From the NCBI RefSeq assembly GCF_002157685.2, contig NZ_AP026738.1, positions 1,550,001 through 1,614,000 on the forward strand: a stretch of 64,000 nucleotides of DNA. Direction: 5' to 3'. Every line of letters begins with the position of its first letter. The first letter of the stretch is position 1. The DNA is from Comamonas thiooxydans. Its GTDB lineage: Bacteria > Pseudomonadota > Gammaproteobacteria > Burkholderiales > Burkholderiaceae_C. Below the pieces are notes generated by a model. It did no database searches, was not told the DNA's origin, and saw only the letters and a program-made list of their open reading frames with translations. The position numbers were made by a program, and so were the translations under genes. Positions 8,842 to 16,688 of the stretch are shown here, piece by piece.

Positions 8842-9786
8842 ATGGCTTGGAACAAACCTCTGCCCCATCCCACGGAAATTTCTGCACCGTACTGGGAAGG
8901 TCTCAAGGCCCACGAAGTGCGCATTCAGCAGTGCGATCGTGGACATTCGCTGTTTTTCCCGCGCACCCATTGTCCCACTTGCGGATCGCGCTCCTTGAAG
9001 TGGAATACAGTGTCGGGCGAAGGCACGCTCTACAGTTTCACCATCGCGCGCATTCCCACCATGCCCGAATTCACCGACGAGATGCCCCAGGCCCTGGCCG
9101 TGGTCGAACTCCGTGAAGGCGTGCGCATCAACACCACCATGGTCGGCGTGGCTCCCGAGGCGCTCAAGGTGGGCATGGAGGTGCGTCCCGTGTTTGACGA
9201 GCGCCCCGGCGAGGTCACCCTGCTGCGTTTTACCGCCCATGCGGGCAGCCACCCGGCCGTCATCAAGGCCGACGCCGAGGCGGCAGTTGCGGTTGCCGTG
9301 GTGGAGGAGGCTGCCGCAGCCAAGCGCCAGATTTCCGTCAAGGACATCGAGGCCATGAAGTCGCTGGTGTCCGAGGAATACAGCCCCTGGTCCAACGAGT
9401 TCACTGTAAGCCAGGAGGTCATCAACGAGTTTGCCAAGCTCTCCGGCGACGACTACTGGATTCACACGGACCCCGTGCAGGCGCGCGAGAAAAGCCCGTT
9501 CGGCACCACCATCGCCCATGGCGCCCTGGTGCAGGTGCTGGCCAGTCAGCTCAGGATTCCGCTGGACTACGAGGTGGTGGACTTCAACAACATGGTCAAC
9601 TATGGTTCGGACCGCCTGCGCTTCCCGACACCCGTGCCCTCCGGCTGCAAGATCCGTGCGCGGGCTCGCATCAAGGCGGTGGAGCAGGTCAAGAGCGGCG
9701 TACAGGCCACGATGGAGCTCAACATCCATGTGGTCGGCCAGGACCGTCCGGCCGTCATCAACGATCTGGTGATTCTCTACATGTGA
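8842..9786 (+). CDS. DUF35 (zinc ribbon/OB-fold) and MaoC-like hydratase fusion
   Basis: A 314-residue protein. Residues about 15-150 form a DUF35 domain: a zinc-ribbon-like CDRGH...CPTCGS segment and an OB-fold (GEGTLYSFTIARIP). Residues about 170-314 form a MaoC-like hot-dog domain with the hydratase-2-type stretch LSGDDYWIHTDP, which retains the Asp and His, followed by FGTTIAHG. Hot-dog hydratases add water to enoyl-CoA; DUF35 domains partner thiolase-like aldolases. It starts 4 bases after the Cys-less thiolase gene, so the pair is almost certainly co-translated. A single protein could thus hydrate an enoyl-CoA and support its retro-aldol cleavage. The domain order is, as far as I recall, the reverse of mycobacterial ChsH2. 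Confidence 0.85.
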   Translation: MAWNKPLPHPTEISAPYWEGLKAHEVRIQQCDRGHSLFFPRTHCPTCGSRSLKWNTVSGEGTLYSFTIARIPTMPEFTDEMPQALAVVELREGVRINTTMVGVAPEALKVGMEVRPVFDERPGEVTLLRFTAHAGSHPAVIKADAEAAVAVAVVEEAAAAKRQISVKDIEAMKSLVSEEYSPWSNEFTVSQEVINEFAKLSGDDYWIHTDPVQAREKSPFGTTIAHGALVQVLASQLRIPLDYEVVDFNNMVNYGSDRLRFPTPVPSGCKIRARARIKAVEQVKSGVQATMELNIHVVGQDRPAVINDLVILYM

Positions 9787-9837
9787 TCGCCGCTGCCCGC
9801 CCGGTGAAGGCGGGTGTTTCAGTTTCTTCAAGGGTTG

Positions 9838-9867
9838 GGGCTTTGCGCAGGCAAAGCCCTTTTTTTG
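9838..9867 (+). terminator. Rho-independent terminator of the thiolase/DUF35-MaoC unit
   Basis: GGGCTTTGC / GCAAAGCCC stem with a GCAG loop followed by seven or eight T, 51 bases after the DUF35-MaoC stop. Confidence 0.9.
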
Positions 9868-10063
9868 CGGCCATTCACAGATGGGTTTCTGGCTTTGCTG
9901 GAATGCGAGAGATATCAGTCAAATTGGCTTTATATCTATGTCTGAAATGCGCTGGAAGCTATCAAATTATTGAAACTCTGCGTGGCAGGAGTCAAAGCCA
10001 TGCGCGGCGCCATCTGGGCGGCGATCTGGGGTTGCCACCTAAGTAAATACCTGCTCATCAAAA

Positions 10064-10075
10064 CGGACGATGTTG
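10064..10075 (+). promoter_or_regulatory. Shared motif CGGACGATGTTG
   Basis: This exact 12-mer occurs on the other strand at 7489-7500. Its first nine bases also occur at 17839-17847 in the tesA1/tesA2 promoter region. It lies 62 bases before the start codon of the small exported protein. A regulator-binding role is inferred from this repeated intergenic placement only. Confidence 0.35.
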
Positions 10076-10137
10076 CGTTTTCCGTGCTGGCCATACTGCA
10101 AACCACAAAGGCCATAGAGCCTGCACAGGAGACAAGC

Positions 10138-10341
10138 ATGAAAACCTCTTTTCGCTGGATGAATGCACTTCGCGCAGTGTCGCTGGCCGCTGCGGCGCTG
10201 GCGCTATACCTGCCCGCCATGAACCTGCCACAGAGTGCCGCAGTGGCGGCGCAGGCGGACTCCGCGCCCAAGCTGCCCGCCGGCATTGTGCTGGCCAGTG
10301 CCCAGACCTCCTGGAGCGCGGTTTTTGCATCGGGCTATTGA
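10138..10341 (+). CDS. Small exported hypothetical protein (67 aa)
   Basis: The frame starts at an ATG preceded by a good ribosome-binding site (CAGGAGACAAGC). It encodes a short basic start (MKTSFRWMNALR), a hydrophobic segment of about 20 residues (AVSLAAAALALYLPAM), and an Ala-rich mature part of about 35 residues. This looks like a signal peptide with a very small secreted or periplasmic product. I do not recognise the family. It stands alone between a terminator and the TonB receptor. The GGACGATG-type motif upstream suggests common control with the nearby catabolic genes. It could also be a non-functional remnant. Confidence 0.45.
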   Translation: MKTSFRWMNALRAVSLAAAALALYLPAMNLPQSAAVAAQADSAPKLPAGIVLASAQTSWSAVFASGY

Positions 10342-10540
10342 GCCCTGGGCTGAAAGCTCTGCCGGTTGGGCTCTCTCGTTTTCCCTTGATCGGTCTCGAA
10401 ATCGGTGGCTTGATGGCAGCGAGTTGCCGTTGCATCGGCATCGCCTCCAGCCCGCCTCGGCGGGGCAGATACGGCCCTGTCAAACCATGGATCTTGCTGC
10501 TTTCAAAGCACGCACAGGACTTTGATTTCCAGATAATTTC

Positions 10541-10556
10541 TGTACTGTAAAGTACA
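10541..10556. promoter_or_regulatory. Palindrome TGTACT-GTAA-AGTACA
   Basis: A perfect 6-bp inverted repeat with a 4-base spacer, immediately before the Fur-box-like sequence. It overlaps a possible -10 region (TGTAAA, with TTGATT 18 bases upstream). It could be an additional operator or chance. Confidence 0.3.
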
Positions 10557-10558
10557 GG

Positions 10559-10580
10559 TAAATGAGACTGATTCTCGCTT
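10559..10580. promoter_or_regulatory. Fur-box-like operator
   Basis: TAAATGAGACTGATTCTCGC shows the GAGANTGATTCTC core typical of Fur boxes, with near-dyad symmetry. It lies about 110 bases before the siderophore receptor gene, as expected for iron-repressed receptors. Confidence 0.65.
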
Positions 10581-10691
10581 ATGATGCGCACGCTTTTGCA
10601 CAGCACACAGGTTGTAGCCAATTGATGCCGTAGTCCCTGCTGCGGACGATACCCGCCAAGCCGAATTAAAACTCCGTATAACGAGGCATTC

Positions 10692-12791
10692 ATGGCATTG
10701 AGGTATTCGCCGCTGGCAGCGGCATTGGGGCTGGCTTTCTCCGGCGCAGCATGGGCGCAGAAGGCTCCAGAGGTGGTACTGGACGAGGTACAGGTCCGCA
10801 GCGATCGCCAGCCGGATTCGAGCTACAACCCACCCACGGCAACCAGCGCCACCAAGATCGAGGCCCCGTTGCGTGATATTCCTCAGACCGTGAATGTGGT
10901 GCCTCAGAGCCTGCTGCGCGATCAGGTCGCGCAATCCATGCAGGATGCTCTCAAGGCCGTGCCCGGCGTGGGCTTTTCTCATGGTGACGGTCAGCGCGAT
11001 CAGGTCACCATTCGCGGCTTCTCGGCCATTGCCGACCAGTTTGTGGACGGCCTGCGCGATGACGCGCTGTATTTCCGCGATCTGTCCAATATCGAGCAGA
11101 TCGAAGTGCTCAAGGGTCCGGCATCGGTGCTGTACGGACGCGGCTCGTCGGGCGGCCTGATCAATCGCATCACCAAGAAGCCAGGCGTCAATCTCAGCGA
11201 AGTGGGCTTGACTCTGGGGCGCTGGAATCAGCGTCGCGGCGAGTTCGACCTGGCGCGCGCGCCGCAGGACAGTCCAGTCTCCTATCGCCTGACCGGCGCC
11301 ATCGAGCGCGCCGACAGCTACCGCGACCAGCAGTTTCTCGATCGCAAGGCGCTAGCGGCATCGGTGCTGATCAAGCCCAGCTCGGACACCAGCGTGCTGC
11401 TGCAGGCCGACTATCTGAAAGATAGCCGCCTGACGGACTTCGGTATCCCCGCGTACCAGGGTCGACCCGTCAATGTGTCCCCCGGCACCTACTACGGCGC
11501 GGCCAATGCCAGGGATGTGGATGTCAGCCGTGCCGAAGTGGCATCGCTGGGTGCAACGCTGAATCACCGTATCAGCGACAGCCTGTCCTTGCGCAATGCC
11601 TTGCGCTTCTACGATTACTCACTGGATAGAAACAATACGCTGGTGGGCTCGGTCAACGAGAAGGCTCTTACCGCATCATTGACCCGGGGCAATGTCCAGC
11701 GTGATGAGAGCGGCTTTTTCAACCAGACCGAACTGACCCAGAAGCTTGAGCTGGCGGGGATGAAGCATCAGCTGCTGTACGGCTTTGAATTCGGTCGCCA
11801 GAGCAAGGACCTGCTGTCATACAGCCAGGCCAATGTGGCGACGGTCTCGCTGTTCAATCCGGTGCTGCCGACTTTGCCGCTGCGCATCGACGGCAAGCCT
11901 TCGGCGGACAACCACAGCGTCTTCAAGGTGGCCAGCCTGTATCTGCAGGATCTGGTCAGCATTAACTCTCAGTGGAAGGTCCTGGCCGGCGTGCGCTATG
12001 ACCGCTTCCAGCAGGAAACGCATGAGCGCCAGCCGGGCAAGCCGGATCTGGGCCGTACGGACACCGCCTGGAGTCCGCGCATCGGGTTGGTCTATCAGCC
12101 CTCGTCGGCATGGTCTTACTATGCATCGTGGAGCAAGTCCTTCCAACCCTCGGGCGAAACCTTTGCGCTGGCAGCCAACAATGCGCAACTGGCGCCGGAA
12201 AAAACCACCAGCCAGGAAGTCGGCGTCAAATGGGATCTGCCCGATGGCAAGGCTTCGGTCACGGCCTCGCTGTTCAAGCTGGAGCGCACCAATATCAAGA
12301 GCGTCGATCCCACAAGCAATACCGTGGTGCCTCTGGGCGTGCAGCGCACCAACGGGCTGGAGCTGACCTTTGCCGGAGAGATTGCACCCAGCTGGCAGGT
12401 CTGGGCCGGCTATGCATTCCTCGACGGTGAGATGAGCACATCGCCGGCCGTCGATGCCGGCCAGCCGGTCCAGGGCAAGCGCCCCACGCTGACCCCCAGG
12501 CAAAGCGCCAACCTCTGGGTGACCAAGGCACTGGGCCACGGCTTCGGCCTGGGCGGGGGGCTGAACTATGTCGGTGCCCGGTTCGCCAATCCCGGCAACA
12601 CCGTGACCCTGCCCGGTTACACCACGCTGGATGCCATGGCCTACTACCGCATGGGCCCCTGGGATGTGCAGCTCAAGCTCAACAATCTGCTGGATCGTCG
12701 CTACATCGTGGCCGGTCATGGCAGCTCGCCCAATCTCAACCTGCCGGGTGCTCCTCGCTCGGCCCAGGTGGTGGCGCGCTATCGCTTCTAA
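10692..12791 (+). CDS. TonB-dependent siderophore receptor
   Basis: A 699-residue protein with a signal peptide (about residues 1-22, AAWA-Q), a short TonB-box-like stretch (VVLDEVQV), a plug domain (DIPQTVNVVPQSLL... VLKGPASVLYGRGSSGGLINRITKKP, about 60-165) and a C-terminal beta-barrel ending in ARYRF. The IRGFSAIADQFVDGLRDD pattern is that of ferric-siderophore receptors of the FhuE/Fiu/FoxA type rather than cobalamin or sugar receptors. The Fur-box-like element upstream supports iron repression. No siderophore biosynthesis or inner-membrane transport genes are near, so it may take up a foreign siderophore. Its placement inside a steroid-degradation region may be coincidence or reflect the iron needs of oxygenases. 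Confidence 0.92.
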   Translation: MALRYSPLAAALGLAFSGAAWAQKAPEVVLDEVQVRSDRQPDSSYNPPTATSATKIEAPLRDIPQTVNVVPQSLLRDQVAQSMQDALKAVPGVGFSHGDGQRDQVTIRGFSAIADQFVDGLRDDALYFRDLSNIEQIEVLKGPASVLYGRGSSGGLINRITKKPGVNLSEVGLTLGRWNQRRGEFDLARAPQDSPVSYRLTGAIERADSYRDQQFLDRKALAASVLIKPSSDTSVLLQADYLKDSRLTDFGIPAYQGRPVNVSPGTYYGAANARDVDVSRAEVASLGATLNHRISDSLSLRNALRFYDYSLDRNNTLVGSVNEKALTASLTRGNVQRDESGFFNQTELTQKLELAGMKHQLLYGFEFGRQSKDLLSYSQANVATVSLFNPVLPTLPLRIDGKPSADNHSVFKVASLYLQDLVSINSQWKVLAGVRYDRFQQETHERQPGKPDLGRTDTAWSPRIGLVYQPSSAWSYYASWSKSFQPSGETFALAANNAQLAPEKTTSQEVGVKWDLPDGKASVTASLFKLERTNIKSVDPTSNTVVPLGVQRTNGLELTFAGEIAPSWQVWAGYAFLDGEMSTSPAVDAGQPVQGKRPTLTPRQSANLWVTKALGHGFGLGGGLNYVGARFANPGNTVTLPGYTTLDAMAYYRMGPWDVQLKLNNLLDRRYIVAGHGSSPNLNLPGAPRSAQVVARYRF

Positions 12792-12893
12792 AAAGGTGTG
12801 CCATACGGCCCGGGCCGGCTGGGCTGGGTCAGAGCCGCTGCCAGGGGCGACGGGCTGGATGGATAGAGGCCTGACGCATCGGGACGATGCTGT

Positions 12894-12935
12894 AAAAAAG
12901 GGTTCAACGGCCGCCCCAAGCAGCTGCTGAACCCG
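12894..12935 (-). terminator. Probable terminator of the tesA1-D-E-F-G operon
   Basis: Read leftward, a long hairpin with outer stem GGGTTCA/TGAACCC and inner GC-rich pairing is followed by six T. It lies 36 bases after the tesG stop. Confidence 0.7.
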
Positions 12936-12970
12936 ATACAAAGTGGCAAGAGAATGTGAAGTCAGACGTA

Positions 12971-14023
12971 TCAGGCTGCCACGGCCACCTTGCGTCCCAG
13001 CTTCTGGCGCTCGCGCACCATGGTCAGTGCCGTGTCCTCGATCATGTCTTCCTGGCCGCCCACCATGCCGCGGCGGCCCAGCTCCAGCAGCAGCTCGCGC
13101 GCGGGAATGCCGTACTTGGCTTCGGCACGCTTGGCAAACAGCAGGAAGCTGCCGTACACGCCTGCATAGCCCAGGGTCAGCGCGTCGCGGTCGATGCGGA
13201 TGGGAAAGTCCATCAGCGGCACGACCAGGTCTTCGGCCACGTCCTGGATCTTGAATACGTCCACGCCGGTTTCAATGCCCATGCGCGCGCACACGGCCAC
13301 CAGCACTTCCATAGGCGTGTTGCCTGCACCGGCGCCCAGGCCCGCAGCCGCAGCGTCGATGCGGTTGGCTCCGACCTCCACTGCAGCCAGAGAGTTGGCG
13401 ATGCCCATGGCCAGGTTGTGGTGGCCATGGAAACCCAGTTCGGTCTCGGGCTTCAGAGCCTGGCGCACGGCGGACAGACGCTCTTTCACGTCGTCCGGCA
13501 GCATATAGCCGGCCGAGTCCGTGATGTAGATGCAGTTGGCGCCGTAGCCTTCCATCAGCTTGGCCTGCTTGACCAGACCTTCGGCACTGTTCATATGCGC
13601 CATCATGAGAAAGCCCACGGTATCCATGCCCATTTTGCGGGCCATGGCGATGTGCTGCTCGGAGACGTCAGCCTCGGTGCAATGCGTGGCCACGCGGATG
13701 GTGGAGACGCCCAGTTCGTGGGCCATCTTCAGGTGATCGACAGTGCCAATGCCGGGCAGCAGCAGGGCCGAGACCTTGGCGTTTTTCATCAGAGGGATGA
13801 CGGCGGACAGGTATTCCTCATCCGTATGCGAGGGAAAGCCGTAGTTGACCGAGCTGCCGCCCAGGCCGTCGCCGTGGGTCACTTCAATCAGGGGCACGCC
13901 AGCGGCGTCCAGACCCGTGGCCACTGCCTTCATCTGCTCCAGCGAGATGAGGTGGCGCTTGGGGTGCATGCCGTCACGCAGCGTCATGTCGTGAACGGTG
14001 ATCTTCTTGCCTTTGAGGGACAT
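12971..14023 (-). CDS. tesG: 4-hydroxy-2-oxovalerate aldolase TesG
   Basis: A 350-residue DRE-TIM metallolyase that splits 4-hydroxy-2-oxoacids (here the 4-hydroxy-2-oxohexanoate from steroid ring A) into pyruvate and an aldehyde. Visible features are Arg16, Asp17 and His20 in [11 protein letters not shown] (substrate, metal and base), the metal-binding GFHGHHN, and [13 protein letters not shown]. Length and ends match the BphI/DmpG/HsaF family. It normally forms a channelling complex with the acylating aldehyde dehydrogenase, encoded 15 bases upstream as tesF. It is the last gene of the leftward tesA1-D-E-F-G operon. The assignment to tesG rests on the whole gene order matching C. testosteroni. 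Confidence 0.95.
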   Translation of the reverse strand: MSLKGKKITVHDMTLRDGMHPKRHLISLEQMKAVATGLDAAGVPLIEVTHGDGLGGSSVNYGFPSHTDEEYLSAVIPLMKNAKVSALLLPGIGTVDHLKMAHELGVSTIRVATHCTEADVSEQHIAMARKMGMDTVGFLMMAHMNSAEGLVKQAKLMEGYGANCIYITDSAGYMLPDDVKERLSAVRQALKPETELGFHGHHNLAMGIANSLAAVEVGANRIDAAAAGLGAGAGNTPMEVLVAVCARMGIETGVDVFKIQDVAEDLVVPLMDFPIRIDRDALTLGYAGVYGSFLLFAKRAEAKYGIPARELLLELGRRGMVGGQEDMIEDTALTMVRERQKLGRKVAVAA

Positions 14024-14038
14024 GTTCTTCTCCTAAGT

Positions 14039-14962
14039 TCAGGCGGCAACGGCGGCTTCAGCCAGCTCGAAGCGGCCGGCCAGAATTTCTTCGGCAAACA
14101 TCTCGGCCGTGCGCGCGGCGGCGGCGGTCATGATGTCCAGATTGCCGGCGTACTTGGGTAGGTAGTCGCCCAGGCCTTCGACTTCCATGTAGATGGAGAC
14201 GCGGTTGCCGTCGATGACAGGGCCGTTGACCAGCTTGTAGCCGGGCACGTATTTCTGCACTTCCCTGATCATGTCCTGCACCGAGGCTTCGATCTCTTCT
14301 TTCTTGGGCGTATCCACCGTCAGGCAGTGGATGGTGTCGCGCATGATCAGCGGTGGCTCGGCGGGGTTGATGACGATGATGGCCTTGCCCTTTTGTGCGC
14401 CGCCAATCTTTTCCACGGCACCCGATGTGGTGCGGGTGAATTCGTCGATGTTCTTGCGCGTTCCGGGGCCGACCGAGCGGCTCGATACCGTGGCCACGAT
14501 CTCTCCGTAGCTCACGGCCTGCACGCGCGAAACCGCCGCGACCATGGGAATGGTGGCCTGGCCGCCGCAGGTGACCATATTCACGTTCATGGCCTTTTCT
14601 GCAACCTTCTCGGCCAGATTCACGCTGGGCACGCAGTAGGGCCCGATCGCTGCAGGCGTCAGGTCGATCATCAGCACGCCCAGCTCGTTGAGCTTGCGGC
14701 TGTTTTCGGCGTGGACATAGGCGCTGGTGGCGTCAAAGGCGATCTGGATGCCATCTTCCTTGACAAAGGGAAGCAGGCCGTCCACACCGTCGGCCGTGGT
14801 CTTGATGCCCATCTCGCGGGCACGCTTGAGACCATCGGATTCAGGGTCGATACCGACCATCCATACAGGCTCCAGAATGGGGGAACGCTGCAGTTTCATG
14901 AGCAGATCGGTGCCGATATTGCCGGGGCCGATCAGTGCGCACTTGATCTTTTTTTGCGTCAT
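14039..14962 (-). CDS. tesF: Acylating acetaldehyde/propanal dehydrogenase TesF
   Basis: A 307-residue enzyme that oxidises the aldehyde released by TesG to acyl-CoA with NAD+ and CoA. The N-terminal Rossmann motif is [11 protein letters not shown] (residues 11-21) and the catalytic Cys132 lies in [11 protein letters not shown]. The sequence follows the DmpF/BphJ/HsaG family throughout. It is flanked by tesE (6 bases) and tesG (15 bases), the usual pairing for the aldolase-dehydrogenase channelling complex. For steroid ring A the expected product is propionyl-CoA, which follows from the pathway, not from visible residues. Confidence 0.95.
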   Translation of the reverse strand: MTQKKIKCALIGPGNIGTDLLMKLQRSPILEPVWMVGIDPESDGLKRAREMGIKTTADGVDGLLPFVKEDGIQIAFDATSAYVHAENSRKLNELGVLMIDLTPAAIGPYCVPSVNLAEKVAEKAMNVNMVTCGGQATIPMVAAVSRVQAVSYGEIVATVSSRSVGPGTRKNIDEFTRTTSGAVEKIGGAQKGKAIIVINPAEPPLIMRDTIHCLTVDTPKKEEIEASVQDMIREVQKYVPGYKLVNGPVIDGNRVSIYMEVEGLGDYLPKYAGNLDIMTAAAARTAEMFAEEILAGRFELAEAAVAA

Positions 14963-14968
14963 GGTTTC

Positions 14969-15763
14969 TTACTCGGTGAATTGAATGGAACAGGTGCCCA
15001 TGCCTTCGATGACCATGTCGAAACGGTCGCCGGCAGCGGCGGGCACCAGGGGGGCGAGAGAGCCGGAAAGAATCACTTCACCGGCCTTGAAGGGAATGCC
15101 GAACGCGCCCAGGGTGTTGGCCAGCCAGGCCACGGCTTCGGCGGGGTGGCCTTGCACAGCACTGCCCAGGCCCGAACCAGCAGGCTGGCCGTTCTTGGTC
15201 ATCTGCATGGCTGCAGCAGCCAAGTCCAGCGAGGCTGGATCGGTGTGCTGCTTGCCGATGACAAAGACGCCGCAGGAGGCGTTGTCGGCAACGGTGTCCT
15301 GGATCTTGATCTTCCAGTCGTTGATGCGCGAATCGACGATCTCGAAGCAGGGGGCGACCCACTCGGTGGCGGCCAGCACGTCTTCCTTGGTCACCCCCGG
15401 GCCTTGCAGATCCTTCTTGAGCATGAAGGCAATTTCGCCTTCGGCGCGGGGCTGGATCAGACCGGCTGCCTTGAGCGAGACGGCTGCACCGTCCTCGTAT
15501 TCCATGCTGTCGGTCAGAAAGCCGAAGTCGGGCTGATGCACATTCAGCATGTCCTGCACGGGCTTGGAGGTCACGCCGATCTTCTTGCCGATCACACGTT
15601 CGCCCGACGCTTCGCGCAGGCGCAGCATGTGCAGGGAGATGTGATAGGCGTCTTCCACCGTCATTTCGGGGTGGTTGTCGGTCAGCGGTGCCAGCGTCCT
15701 GGCCGAGCGCAGGGCTTCATAAAGGCGCTGGCCTTGCGTTTCGATGAACTGCTTGTCACTCAT
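14969..15763 (-). CDS. tesE: 2-hydroxypenta(hexa)-2,4-dienoate hydratase TesE
   Basis: A 264-residue member of the MhpD/BphH/HsaE hydratase family in the fumarylacetoacetate-hydrolase superfamily. It hydrates 2-hydroxyhexa-2,4-dienoate to 4-hydroxy-2-oxohexanoate, the TesG substrate. Family-typical stretches are GKKIGVTSKPVQDML, a metal-binding PRAEGEIAFML and FEIVDSRINDW. It is separated from tesD and tesF by only a few bases. No irregularities are seen. Confidence 0.94.
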   Translation of the reverse strand: MSDKQFIETQGQRLYEALRSARTLAPLTDNHPEMTVEDAYHISLHMLRLREASGERVIGKKIGVTSKPVQDMLNVHQPDFGFLTDSMEYEDGAAVSLKAAGLIQPRAEGEIAFMLKKDLQGPGVTKEDVLAATEWVAPCFEIVDSRINDWKIKIQDTVADNASCGVFVIGKQHTDPASLDLAAAAMQMTKNGQPAGSGLGSAVQGHPAEAVAWLANTLGAFGIPFKAGEVILSGSLAPLVPAAAGDRFDMVIEGMGTCSIQFTE

Positions 15764-15769
15764 GATTCA

Positions 15770-16609
15770 TCAGCCGTTCTTCATGAAGTCGATGCAGCTG
15801 CGGTTGAACATCTCTCGATGCTCGACCTGCACCCAGTGGCCGCACTGGTTGACCAGCACCACGCGGCAATTCTTGATGCCCTTGGCCAGCTTGTCGGCGC
15901 CGCCCACGGGGTTGAAGGCATCCTGCATGCCCCAGAAGCCCAACACATTGCACCTGAGCTCAGGCAGCTGATCGGTCATATTGGGGATGTACAGGCGCTG
16001 GCGCGAGGCCTCGGTCTGGGTCAGCGCAATCGGGGCGCGTTCATTGATGATCTCGTCGGTCAGCAATGACTGATCCACCACCTGCATGCTCATCACGGCG
16101 CGCATGGCCTCGGGGCCGGTCTTGCCGGATTTGTAGACATTGAACATATTGGCAATGCCGGGCATGGCCATATAGGCCTCGAACTCTTCCACGCCGCCAG
16201 GAGCCATGAGGATCAGGCTCTTGACGTCTTCGGGGTACTTGAGCGCATATCCCAGCGCCACGGCACCGCCCAGCGAGTTGCCCAGCAGGGTGATGTTCTT
16301 CAGGCCCAGTTGCTCCACCAGACCTTTGACGCCGGCGATGAAGAAATCCATGTCGTACTGCCTGGGCTCCTCGGTCTTGGACGAGAGGCCGTAGCCGAGC
16401 AGGTCGGGAACGATGGAGCGAAAGCCGGCCGCAGCAAACTCGGGGTAGTTGCCCTTGAAGTTGCTATAGCCGCTGGCACCCGTGCCGGCGCCGTGCAGAA
16501 AGATCACGGGGTCGCCAGAGCCTTGCTCATGGTAGTGAACGCGCTGAGGATGACCGGCCACATTGCCGATGTCCACATACTTGCCTTCTGGGATGGAAAA
16601 TTGGCTCAT
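15770..16609 (-). CDS. tesD: Meta-cleavage product hydrolase TesD (4,9-DSHA hydrolase)
   Basis: A 279-residue alpha/beta hydrolase of the BphD/HsaD group. It cleaves the C-C bond of 4,5-9,10-diseco-3-hydroxy-5,9,17-trioxoandrosta-dienoate, giving the C/D-ring acid and 2-hydroxyhexa-2,4-dienoate. The oxyanion region is FLHGAGTGASG, the nucleophile elbow GNSLGG has Ser112, and Asp230 (GMQDAFNP) and His258 (QCGHWV) complete the triad. It follows tesA1 after 79 bases and precedes tesE by 6. The dioxygenase TesB that makes its substrate is not encoded in this window. Confidence 0.95.
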   Translation of the reverse strand: MSQFSIPEGKYVDIGNVAGHPQRVHYHEQGSGDPVIFLHGAGTGASGYSNFKGNYPEFAAAGFRSIVPDLLGYGLSSKTEEPRQYDMDFFIAGVKGLVEQLGLKNITLLGNSLGGAVALGYALKYPEDVKSLILMAPGGVEEFEAYMAMPGIANMFNVYKSGKTGPEAMRAVMSMQVVDQSLLTDEIINERAPIALTQTEASRQRLYIPNMTDQLPELRCNVLGFWGMQDAFNPVGGADKLAKGIKNCRVVLVNQCGHWVQVEHREMFNRSCIDFMKNG

Positions 16610-16688
16610 CTCTGTTCTTTATGCTTGGAGTGGATAGGCGAAGGCTGTCTCCTGCCTTCGGGTGAGAAATCTTGGATGACGAGGCTTG

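Larger units (their letters stand above)
9787..10137. other. Intergenic region: terminator, then motif-bearing leader
   Basis: Apart from the terminator at 9838-9867, no gene was recognised here. The right part holds CGGACGATGTTG at 10064-10075, shared with the 7413-7622 promoter region, and leads into the small exported-protein gene at 10138. Confidence 0.5.
10342..10691. other. Intergenic leader of the TonB receptor gene
   Basis: No gene was recognised in these 350 bases. The right part carries a 6-bp palindrome at 10541-10556 and a Fur-box-like element at 10559-10580 (entered separately). The first 150 bases show nothing I can name. Confidence 0.4.

Noticed and set aside
14327..16069. Long plus-strand open frame (580 codons)
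   Set aside because: Antisense to tesF, tesE and tesD, all with intact catalytic motifs.
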